NCBI GenBank assembly: GCA_934277655.1
Contig: CAKQVC010000030.1
Coordinates: 1 to 13,038, forward strand
DNA: 13,038 nt
From: an uncultured Clostridia bacterium
GTDB lineage: Bacteria; Bacillota; Clostridia; Peptostreptococcales; Anaerovoracaceae
Direction: 5' to 3'
Below the pieces are notes generated by a model, which was not told where the DNA came from, did no database searches, and saw only the letters and a program-made list of their open reading frames with translations. Made by a program: the position numbers and the translations under genes. Below, piece after piece: positions 1-6,745 of the stretch (positions are counted from its first letter, which is position 1; every line of letters begins with the position of its first letter).

Positions 1-293
1 TTTTTATTGTTGAAAATATGTGCATAGCTATGGTCGTTCATGAACATGATCAGTTTCTTGCTCCTGAAACGAGTCAAATAAGTATCTCTCTGCTTTGCAT
101 TCAGATTCCAGAACTCAAAAATAACGTAATCGTTATAACCTGCACCATAACGAGCCATGCTGTTTAACATATCGCAGAACAAAAATGCTTTATTTTTCCC
201 CGATCTTGTATGTGCTTCCTCAAGAGCCTTGTTAAATTTTTCAAAACTTGCTCCTTTTATAACCCTCATGTAATACTGTAGTTTATTTTCCAT
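1..293 (-). CDS. Sugar-transfer-associated ATP-grasp domain protein (N-terminal part, runs off the window)
   Basis: I translated this frame by hand; 97 codons are visible and it is still open at base 1. The N-terminus (MENKLQYYMRVIKG...) is followed by a stretch at residues 50-75 with key residues GAGYNDY, FEFWNLN and QRDTYLTR, then a MNDHSYAHIFNNK segment. This pattern of a GYxDY motif, a FE-x-NLN motif, a TY-x-TR motif and an ND-x-x-Y-x-x-x-F-x-x-K motif is what I know from the N-terminus of the sugar-transfer-associated ATP-grasp family (Pfam ATPgrasp_ST), common in Clostridia and often found near glycosyltransferase or surface-polysaccharide genes. The ATP-grasp core itself lies outside the window, so catalytic residues cannot be checked. 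The ATG at 293 is chosen because AAGGAGGA sits 10 bases upstream. The frame also stays open upstream to an ATG at 392, which lacks a good ribosome binding site. It follows cls by 104 bases with no visible terminator, so it is probably co-transcribed. Confidence 0.72.
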   Translation of the reverse strand, partial: MENKLQYYMRVIKGASFEKFNKALEEAHTRSGKNKAFLFCDMLNSMARYGAGYNDYVIFEFWNLNAKQRDTYLTRFRSKKLIMFMNDHSYAHIFNNK

Positions 294-397
294 TATGATC
301 CGTCCTCCTTTTAAATCTGTGGATTTCTCCGTTATTGCTTTTTTCTTCCTGTATTGTCTCCTGTCTTCCTGTTCTTTTATCAGGTTCTGCATGCCTG

Positions 398-1864
398 TTA
401 AAGAATATCCGACAATAACCGTGAAAAGGCTTCTTTTACCCGAATCAAAAGGCCTCGCCGCTTATAATCCTCATATGTAAGCTCATGGCCGTGTCTTGTC
501 ATGTCGTGCAGGAATGCTGCTTCCATCTGAGATGAAAAATCACTGTCAAAGATAAATGCGTTCGTTTCGAAATTCAACCGGAAACTCCGATTATCAAAGT
601 TCGTTGATCCAACTGTGCAGACTTCTCCGTCTACTACCAGTGTTTTGGCATGCAGAAAACCATCATCATAGATAAATGCCCGCGCACCCGAACGCAATAA
701 TTCCCCTACATAAGAATACGTCGCCCAATAAACAAAGATATGATCCGGCATATGCGGAATCATGATCCTTACATCAACACCGGACTGAACTGCCATTTTC
801 AGCGACTCTACAATGCTCCGGTCAGGAACGAAATAAGGGGTCTGCAGGTACACCCGCTTTTCAGCGAATGTGATCATCCTCATCATTGCCCGCTTGACTT
901 CTTCCGATGGAGACTCCGGTCCACAAGATACTATCTGCATACCGATATGCTGACTATCCGCTTCCGGCAAAAAATTTTCATATATAATATGAAGCTTTTC
1001 CTTCGTGGTAAATCTCCAGTCCAGAACAAACCTTCCATACAGATCCATCACGGCACCGCCAACAATCCGTACATGCGTATCCCGCCAGTATCCGAATTTC
1101 TTTTTTCGGCCGATATATTCTTTTGCAACATTATATCCGCCAGTATATCCTATTTTGTTATCAATTACAACTATTTTTCTGTGATTTCTGTAATTCAGCC
1201 GGATTCCAAAAAATTTCAATTTCGGTCTGAAAAAGAATCCCACTTTTCCCCCTGCTGCAAGATAGTCCTTCAGGACATATCGGTTCAGCGTTCTTCCACC
1301 CAGTGCATCCACCAGAAGTCTTACTTCAAGTCCTTCTTTTGCTTTCTCGGTAAGTAGCTTGATTAGTGCCATCCCCACAAAATCACGTTTGATGATATAA
1401 TATTCGATATTAACAGATTCTTTCGCCTGACGGATATCCGTCATCAGCTTGTCCATCAGTACCGTTCCGTCTGTGATCAGTTCCGCATTATTATTTTCCG
1501 TATAGTAGGAATGGGCGTATACCTGATTCAGTTTGATCAGATGGCTCCAGTTTTTCGTTGTCGCACAGTGGAACGAATAGTCATCGCGTTCCATCTCTTT
1601 CATCTGATTCCGCAGCGACTTGCTGACTACATATTTTTCTTTATCCGTAAGTTTGTTTATCTTGCTTCTTGCCATATTCTGATTGAATACGATATAAAAC
1701 AGGAATCCGACAATCGGAACAAACGCCAGGATCATGATCCATGCCAGCGTCGCCGACGGACTTTTTCGCTCTGCGAATATGACAGTCAAGATCAGCAGCA
1801 GATTCATAACATAAAGTGCAACCCACACATACAGCGGCCCTGTATTAATAAATATAATCGGCAT
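398..1864 (-). CDS. cls: Cardiolipin synthase (phospholipase D superfamily, 488 aa)
   Basis: Membrane enzyme that joins phosphatidylglycerol units into cardiolipin, releasing glycerol. Two hydrophobic helices at about residues 10-31 and 39-60 form the usual N-terminal membrane anchor (PLDc_N type). Two HxKxxxxD active-site motifs follow: H228-K230-D235 (HRKIVVID) with the downstream GGYN, and H405-K407-D412 (HAKTLVVD) followed by GSTNFDNRSF. Length and architecture match ordinary bacterial ClsA-type enzymes, and both catalytic motifs are intact. The ATG at 1864 has AAAGGGG nine bases upstream. The gene starts 36 bases after the MFS stop codon and has its own candidate promoter in that gap. 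GpsA and PlsY, encoded in the same window, supply the precursor pathway. A generic phospholipase D is the main alternative, but the membrane N-terminus argues for cardiolipin synthase. Confidence 0.93.
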   Translation of the reverse strand: MPIIFINTGPLYVWVALYVMNLLLILTVIFAERKSPSATLAWIMILAFVPIVGFLFYIVFNQNMARSKINKLTDKEKYVVSKSLRNQMKEMERDDYSFHCATTKNWSHLIKLNQVYAHSYYTENNNAELITDGTVLMDKLMTDIRQAKESVNIEYYIIKRDFVGMALIKLLTEKAKEGLEVRLLVDALGGRTLNRYVLKDYLAAGGKVGFFFRPKLKFFGIRLNYRNHRKIVVIDNKIGYTGGYNVAKEYIGRKKKFGYWRDTHVRIVGGAVMDLYGRFVLDWRFTTKEKLHIIYENFLPEADSQHIGMQIVSCGPESPSEEVKRAMMRMITFAEKRVYLQTPYFVPDRSIVESLKMAVQSGVDVRIMIPHMPDHIFVYWATYSYVGELLRSGARAFIYDDGFLHAKTLVVDGEVCTVGSTNFDNRSFRLNFETNAFIFDSDFSSQMEAAFLHDMTRHGHELTYEDYKRRGLLIRVKEAFSRLLSDIL

Positions 1865-1894
1865 CTTCCGTTTCCCCTTTTTTTATAGTCTAAT

Positions 1895-1903
1895 ATTATA
1901 TCA
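1895..1903 (-). promoter_or_regulatory. Candidate extended -10 promoter for cls
   Basis: On the minus strand the bases read TGATATAAT, a perfect TGn-TATAAT extended -10 element. Its TGA is the stop codon of the MFS gene, so the promoter begins inside the end of that gene. A -35 box is weak at best (TGGTAA at 17-base spacing). Transcription would start near 1888, giving a leader of roughly 24 bases that contains the AAAGGGG ribosome binding site. The match is visible in the sequence; activity is inferred. Confidence 0.5.
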
Positions 1904-3361
1904 CATTTTTCGTCTGATTACCATAAAAATTCCTAGGATGCACCATCCTGTCAGTATTGGGAAAATCAAATGCATGGTTTCCATAAATACCTGCGGTTCT
2001 GCCTGCGCAAAACTTTTGCTTCCCATTTTGATTCCTGTCACAGCCGTTACAATTACCATAGCTGTTGTATGTCCCATAGATCGCATGGTTGCAAGTACTG
2101 ACGCAATGCTGCTGCGATTTTTTTCGTCCGCCCAGCTCATAACAACACTGGTATTAGGTGCCGCAAACAGTGCAGATCCTATTCCTGACACAGCCAATAC
2201 TGCAATAAGGAACCAGATACTACTTTTTTCCTGCAAAATACAGAGAACTGCCAGACTTCCTGCACAAACCGCCATTCCCACAGCAGAAATTTTTTTCGGA
2301 GAAAACTTATCCGATTTTTTTCCGATCAGTGGCGAAAGCAGTGCCATCAGAATCGTAGATACCGCCAGGATCATCCCTGCAGTTTGTGCTGACAGTTCTT
2401 TTATCGTCTGCAGATATAAGGATAAAACATAATTTGCTGCAAAAACAGATCCATATTGTATCAATGCCGCCAGATTTGCAAAAGTATATGCTCTGTTTTC
2501 ATGAAAAAGCCGAAAGTTAATCATCGGATTCGTATTTCTTTTTTCGATTTTAAAAAGAATAAAAAAAAGAAAAATCCCTGCTGCAAGAAAAAGCAAGGCA
2601 TACAGGCTTTGAAAAGCACGCGAAAGCCCATACATGCTACAGCCCACAGAAGCTGTCAGAAGAATCCCTGAGACTGCTGACGCGGTATGAGAATCTGTAT
2701 CTTTAACTGATTTTTCTTCCTTTCCCAGAAAAAAGGACCCTGCCAAAGCTGTCACAGATACTGCTGCTGCAAAAAAGAAAACGGACTGCCACCCCAGCCG
2801 ACTGCTCAAAATTCCGCCCAATACCGGTCCCAGGGACAATCCAATATAAGTAGCGCTCGTTGATATTCCAAGGACTTTCCCCCGCCGGCTTTCATCAAAA
2901 GCTCCAACTAAAATAGAAAGATTGGTCGCAAAGATCATGGATGCACCAATTCCCTGTCCCAACCTGATCACAAGCATCGACCTGAGATTTTCAGTAAAAG
3001 CCGCGCTAACTGCTGTTGCCGAAAAAATGAGAAGTCCCAATCTTAAGATCCGATACCTTCCGACGCAGTCTGCTGCTGCCCCGAAAGGTATGGCCAAAGA
3101 TGCACAGGTAAGCATATAGATTGTTACCACCCATCCCGCATCCTGCGCGCTGCATCCAAATTCATCGCTCATTACCGGAACAGAAAGGTTTAAGGCACTT
3201 CCCAGAAAAGTTGTAATCAGTGCAGTAAGGAAGACAACGAAAATGAGGATTTTCTGCTTTCCTGTCGTTTTTATGGATTTTAGCTTATCTTTTTGATCTC
3301 CGGATCCAGATGGAGGCATTCTTCTTTTTCTTTTTTCCTTCGTATTTCCTGTTCTTTTCAT
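1901..3361 (-). CDS. MFS multidrug-type exporter, DHA2 (EmrB/QacA-like) family
   Basis: Proton-driven exporter of the inner membrane; substrate unknown. From the ATG at 3361 the protein is 486 aa, starting with a very basic cytoplasmic tail and then about 14 hydrophobic segments from residue 37 on. Family signs are the GAAADCVGRYR motif A at about residues 94-104 between TM2 and TM3, the LGPVLGG motif C of antiporters at about 177-183, and an NPMINFRLF segment near 278-286 of the kind seen in the middle of 14-helix DHA2 proteins. The start is uncertain. The frame is open back to a GTG at 3424 and an ATG at 3421, which would overlap spoIVA by up to 41 bases, and another ATG lies at 3319. None has a convincing ribosome binding site. 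The start at 3361 avoids the overlap, while 3319 gives the N-tail length most usual for the family. No terminator separates it from spoIVA, so it may be read through from the spoIVA promoter. Confidence 0.85.
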   Translation of the reverse strand: MKRTGNTKEKRKRRMPPSGSGDQKDKLKSIKTTGKQKILIFVVFLTALITTFLGSALNLSVPVMSDEFGCSAQDAGWVVTIYMLTCASLAIPFGAAADCVGRYRILRLGLLIFSATAVSAAFTENLRSMLVIRLGQGIGASMIFATNLSILVGAFDESRRGKVLGISTSATYIGLSLGPVLGGILSSRLGWQSVFFFAAAVSVTALAGSFFLGKEEKSVKDTDSHTASAVSGILLTASVGCSMYGLSRAFQSLYALLFLAAGIFLFFILFKIEKRNTNPMINFRLFHENRAYTFANLAALIQYGSVFAANYVLSLYLQTIKELSAQTAGMILAVSTILMALLSPLIGKKSDKFSPKKISAVGMAVCAGSLAVLCILQEKSSIWFLIAVLAVSGIGSALFAAPNTSVVMSWADEKNRSSIASVLATMRSMGHTTAMVIVTAVTGIKMGSKSFAQAEPQVFMETMHLIFPILTGWCILGIFMVIRRKM

Positions 3362-3383
3362 ATAAGATAGTATGGACGTTCTA

Positions 3384-4862
3384 CTACAGAATAATGCAGA
3401 TGAAATAGTCCTTTCCTTCATCACTGATTTTCTGCAGCGACTTTTGAACCTTGGTTAGAAGCACAGCCGGAACGCTATCGACCTTATTTTCCATCTGCTC
3501 GGTAACCATTTCTTTCAAGCTCTTTCCAAAAATATTGGTCTCCCATATATCTGACTCTTCGCTGTCAAACTGCCGGGTAAGATTTTCTGCCAGATCCCGG
3601 GACTGTCCTTCTGTTCCGACTACCGGTGAAACTTCGGTCGTAATATTTGTTCGGATAATGTGAAGGCAGGAAGCTTTTGCACGGATCCGCACGCCATATT
3701 TATTTCCCTGGCGAAAGACTTCCGGTTTTTCCAGAACCATTTCTGAAAGTTTAGGAGCTACAATTCCGTAATTGGCTGTCTGAACTTGCTGCAAAGCGCT
3801 TTTGATGCCATCATAAGCGGTTTTAGCGTCTGCATATTCCCTGAGCAGGCAGAACAGCTGACTGTCATTGGTGATCGGCGCCCCCATCAGTTCTTCGATC
3901 ACTTTATAATAAAGGTCTTCTTCCAGCTTTGGCTCCAGACATATCGTTCCTTCAGCAAGACTTGCCCCTGTAATCTGTATTTCGGTCATAATCTTCCCGT
4001 CTGCGATCGCACTACAGGTATCTAAAACCTCTCCGATCGTTTGAAAGTCCTGCATCCAGTCTTTGATCTGATTCAGTATGGTTTCCTTGATCCAATGGGT
4101 TCTGGAAAGTGCATCCAGATAGCCCGGAAGTTTAAAGTCAATTTCGCAGACAGGAAATTGATAAAGCATTTTTTCAAATACCCGGTTGAAGTCTTCTTCG
4201 CTCATCCGCTGACAGTTTACTGCCATAACCGGAATGTCATATTTTTTTTCTAGCCTTGCCGACAGAATCCTGCTGTTTTCTGAATCAGGCTGCGTTGTAT
4301 TCAGCAATATAACAAAAGGCTTCTTCAGATCTTTCAGCTGACTGATCGTTTTTTCTTCTGCAGCTTCATAATTTTTTCGAGGGATTTCTCCGAAAGAACC
4401 GTCCGCAGTCACAACGATCCCGACGACCGAATGATCTCGTATAACTTTTTCTGTTCCCATTTCTGCCGCCTGGGAAAACGGAATTTTTTCGTCTATCCAC
4501 GGCGTTGATACCATTCGATCTTTGCCCTCTTCTTTGTCACCTAACACTCCCGGTACCATATAACCGACACAGTCCACCAGGCGCACTTGAAATTCTGCAC
4601 CACTTTCCGATGTAACGCTTACCGCTTCTGGTGGAATAAATTTAGGTTCTGTGGTCGTCACGGTCCGCCCTTCTCCACTTTGCGGCAGTTCATCCATAAT
4701 CCTTGTTTTTTCATAAGAATCTGTGATCTGTGGGAAAACCAGTACATCCATAAAGCGCCTGATAAAGGTAGATTTTCCGGTTCTTACAGGGCCGACTACT
4801 CCTATGTAAATATTTCCATCTGCACGTTTGGCAATATCGTCATAAATCGTTCTGTTTATCAT
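3384..4862 (-). CDS. spoIVA: Stage IV sporulation protein A, spore coat morphogenetic ATPase
   Basis: SpoIVA polymerises by ATP hydrolysis on the mother-cell face of the forespore and forms the base on which the spore coat is assembled. The 492-aa length is that of the family. The N-terminal NTPase part shows the Walker A GPVRTGKST at residues 24-32, with the lysine at 30. A sensor threonine pair lies at 70-71 within RTVTTTEPKF, and the Walker B aspartate at 97 is in RLVDCVGYMVPG. These numbers coincide with the functional residues known in Bacillus subtilis SpoIVA (K30, T70/T71, D97), so the ATPase looks intact. The hydrophobic C-terminal end (YFICIIL) fits the membrane-targeting tail of the family. 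The ATG at 4862 follows GGAGG by nine bases. That site lies in the 3' arm of the preceding terminator hairpin, and a candidate sigma-E promoter lies just upstream, as expected for a mother-cell gene. The gene shows the organism is, or recently was, an endospore former. Confidence 0.97.
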   Translation of the reverse strand: MINRTIYDDIAKRADGNIYIGVVGPVRTGKSTFIRRFMDVLVFPQITDSYEKTRIMDELPQSGEGRTVTTTEPKFIPPEAVSVTSESGAEFQVRLVDCVGYMVPGVLGDKEEGKDRMVSTPWIDEKIPFSQAAEMGTEKVIRDHSVVGIVVTADGSFGEIPRKNYEAAEEKTISQLKDLKKPFVILLNTTQPDSENSRILSARLEKKYDIPVMAVNCQRMSEEDFNRVFEKMLYQFPVCEIDFKLPGYLDALSRTHWIKETILNQIKDWMQDFQTIGEVLDTCSAIADGKIMTEIQITGASLAEGTICLEPKLEEDLYYKVIEELMGAPITNDSQLFCLLREYADAKTAYDGIKSALQQVQTANYGIVAPKLSEMVLEKPEVFRQGNKYGVRIRAKASCLHIIRTNITTEVSPVVGTEGQSRDLAENLTRQFDSEESDIWETNIFGKSLKEMVTEQMENKVDSVPAVLLTKVQKSLQKISDEGKDYFICIIL

Positions 4863-4927
4863 ATAAAAACCCCTCCGTCATGCCTGCATTTCGATTTTTT
4901 ATCATTTATATGCAGAATGCGGAGGGG
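4863..4927 (-). terminator. Rho-independent terminator after the Na/Pi cotransporter gene, abutting the spoIVA start
   Basis: Minus-strand CCCCTCCG (4927-4920) pairs with CGGAGGGG (4877-4870). The stem continues inward with CAT/ATG and CTGCAT/ATGCAG around small bulges, closing a loop of about 20 bases (4909-4890). The stem is followed directly by TTTTT (4869-4865), then AT and the spoIVA ATG. The cotransporter stop codon is 25 bases upstream of the stem. The T run is short, so termination may be partial. Confidence 0.7.
4870..4876 (-). promoter_or_regulatory. spoIVA ribosome binding site lying in the terminator 3' arm
   Basis: GGAGGGG, with GGAGG nine bases from the ATG at 4862, is the only Shine-Dalgarno candidate for spoIVA. 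In a transcript running in from the upstream gene it is fully base-paired with CCCCTCC (4927-4921). A transcript started at the sigma-E promoter would lack that 5' arm and leave the site free. Confidence 0.65.
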
Positions 4928-4933
4928 ATATTC
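4905..4933 (-). promoter_or_regulatory. Candidate sigma-E (mother-cell) promoter of spoIVA
   Basis: On the minus strand GAATATC (4933-4927) is followed by exactly 14 bases and then CATATAAA (4912-4905). The B. subtilis sigma-E consensus is about KMATATT, 14-15 bases, CATACAnT. The -35 matches 6 of 7 positions, and the -10 misses only the C and the last T. SpoIVA belongs to the sigma-E regulon in the organisms where it has been studied. Expected start of transcription is around 4896-4900, giving a leader of about 35 bases. It lies in the same DNA as the terminator hairpin. Confidence 0.6.
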
Positions 4934-4951
4934 TTTTTTCTTTTCAGCTTC

Positions 4952-6745
4952 TTATTTTACACTGTTCAGTCTGCTCAGATACTGCTGGCGTCTCTTCTTT
5001 ACTTCATTATTATAGATTTCTTCGCCGCCCTTATGCAGTTCTCTTACATAACCATGGTGGTTGTTCATAATGGTTTTATCGCTCTTTCCTAAGATCAAAA
5101 GTCCGATATTCGAGCATTGGTCTGCAGCCCTTTCCAGATTCGTAAGAAGATCCACAAAAGCAAGACCGTTCGGAGTCGTACATCTGCCTTGTTTCAGACG
5201 CTCGATATGTCTGTCCTTTAAGGTTGCGACAATGTCATCGATAACCTCTTCCAAAGGTTCGATTGCCTTTGCCTTCATGACATCCAGCGTCTGGAACGCA
5301 TCTACGGTTATCTGTGTAATTTCCAGAACCGCTTCCACAACCAGTTCATATTCTTCTTTAGCATCATCTGTAAATTCCAGTTTCTCCAGATTCATATTTT
5401 CGGCAACTTCTGTAATGTTGAGCGCATGATCGCCAATTCTTTCAAAATTCGTGCTTGCTTGCATCAGAACATTAATATGCCGGTTGTCATCATCCGTTTC
5501 CACATATTGTGACAAATCTACCAGATAGCCGTCCATGGTGTCTGTAAAGGAATCCAGATTGTCCTCATTTTCATTGATGACAGCCACTCTTCCTGCATCA
5601 AAGTTCTCAACCAGCTTGCAGCTTCTTCTCAGATTTTTAAAAGCAACCTCGCCCATATGTGCGATTGCCTTCGTTGATTCTGCCAAGGCCATGGCAGGCA
5701 CCTGGAAGAGCTTTTCATCCGGAGCAACTAAATCAGCTTTATCTTCTGCTTCCGTTGCATCCGGTTTCACGATATGCAGCGACAGATTTACAAGCTGTCC
5801 TGCAAATGGCACTAGGATAATTGCCGTTACAAGGTTGAATAACGTCTGGAAATTTGCAATGTCTCCACTGTTTACAACGCTCGTCCACAATTCAGGGAGC
5901 AACCCAACCGACCGGATAATGGTCATCAAGATCATAAATACGATCGTACCGATAACATTAAATGCAATGTGGACGATACCAGTTCGCTTTGCGTCCTTCG
6001 AGGATCCGATGGAACATACCATTGCAGTCGTAACACAGGTTCCCAGATTGATACCCATAATCAGCGGATAGATCAGATTAAATGACATTGCACCGGTAAC
6101 GGAAATTGCCTGAATCATACCAACGGTCGCAGAAGAACTCTGTACGATAACGGTAACTACCAACCCGATCAGGAGTGCCAGAAGCGGTTTGTCGCTAAAC
6201 CGGCTCATCAGATCAAGGAATTCCTGCGACTGTGCCAGAGGTTCGACCGCTGCCGTCATATTAATAAGACCAGAAAACAAAACACCGAATCCTACGAAGA
6301 TTTCTCCGCTTGTTGCACTTCTATTGCTTTTTACAAACATGATGAGAATCACGCCTATAATCAATGCGATCGGTGCCAATGTTGACGGCTTGAAAAATTC
6401 AAGTACCAGACTGCCGGTTGAATCAATATCCATCAGGCGGATGATCTGAGCTGTGATCGTGGTTCCGATATTCGCACCCATAACAATGCTGACTGCCTGT
6501 TTTAAGTTGAGAATGCCAGCACTAATCAGGCCCACAGCCAGTACGATTGTTGCTGTAGAACTCTGAATGACAGCCGTTACCAGCATACCGGTAATGACTC
6601 CCATGACAACATTCTGTGTCGCTTTGCCTAAAACATTTTTCAATGCGGATCCTGATACATTCTTCAGTCCGTCTCCCATTACTTCCATTCCGTATAGGAA
6701 CATTGCCAGCCCACCAAAGAGCTTAATAACAGAGAAAATATCCAT
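4952..6745 (-). CDS. Na+/phosphate cotransporter with C-terminal PhoU-like domain (NptA/PNaS family)
   Basis: Integral membrane protein of 597 aa that couples phosphate movement to sodium. It contains two Na_Pi_cotrans repeats, each with the hallmark QSS motif (residues 61-63 in QSSTATIVLAVG and 202-204 in QSSSATVGMIQA). Each repeat is followed by a matching glycine-rich helix end (GANIGTT at 90-96, GINLGTC at 231-237). After about residue 340 comes a soluble helical part with two PhoU-type signatures, NFERIGDHALNI at 433-444 and NLERAADQCSNI at 536-547, which in PhoU proteins bind metal and sense phosphate status. This fused layout is standard for bacterial YjbB/NptA-like proteins. The ATG overlaps the miaB stop by one base (TAATG), with AAGGAAGG inside the end of miaB, so translation is probably coupled. 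The direction of phosphate flow (uptake or release) cannot be told from sequence. Confidence 0.93.
   Translation of the reverse strand: MDIFSVIKLFGGLAMFLYGMEVMGDGLKNVSGSALKNVLGKATQNVVMGVITGMLVTAVIQSSTATIVLAVGLISAGILNLKQAVSIVMGANIGTTITAQIIRLMDIDSTGSLVLEFFKPSTLAPIALIIGVILIMFVKSNRSATSGEIFVGFGVLFSGLINMTAAVEPLAQSQEFLDLMSRFSDKPLLALLIGLVVTVIVQSSSATVGMIQAISVTGAMSFNLIYPLIMGINLGTCVTTAMVCSIGSSKDAKRTGIVHIAFNVIGTIVFMILMTIIRSVGLLPELWTSVVNSGDIANFQTLFNLVTAIILVPFAGQLVNLSLHIVKPDATEAEDKADLVAPDEKLFQVPAMALAESTKAIAHMGEVAFKNLRRSCKLVENFDAGRVAVINENEDNLDSFTDTMDGYLVDLSQYVETDDDNRHINVLMQASTNFERIGDHALNITEVAENMNLEKLEFTDDAKEEYELVVEAVLEITQITVDAFQTLDVMKAKAIEPLEEVIDDIVATLKDRHIERLKQGRCTTPNGLAFVDLLTNLERAADQCSNIGLLILGKSDKTIMNNHHGYVRELHKGGEEIYNNEVKKRRQQYLSRLNSVK

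Noticed and set aside
294..397. Possible terminator between cls and the ATP-grasp gene
   Set aside because: The gap is purine-rich on the coding strand and has no stable inverted repeat followed by a T run.
740..1357. Plus-strand open frame of 205 codons opposite cls
   Set aside because: It is antisense to the phospholipase D domains, shows no ribosome binding site or family features, and is explained by the cls reading frame.
4870..4940. Terminator acting on the plus strand
   Set aside because: The stem is followed by a broken pyrimidine run on the plus strand, but there is no plus-strand gene for it to end.
5535..6071. Plus-strand open frame of 178 codons opposite the Na/Pi cotransporter
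   Set aside because: It is complementary to membrane-spanning codons and has no independent sign of coding.
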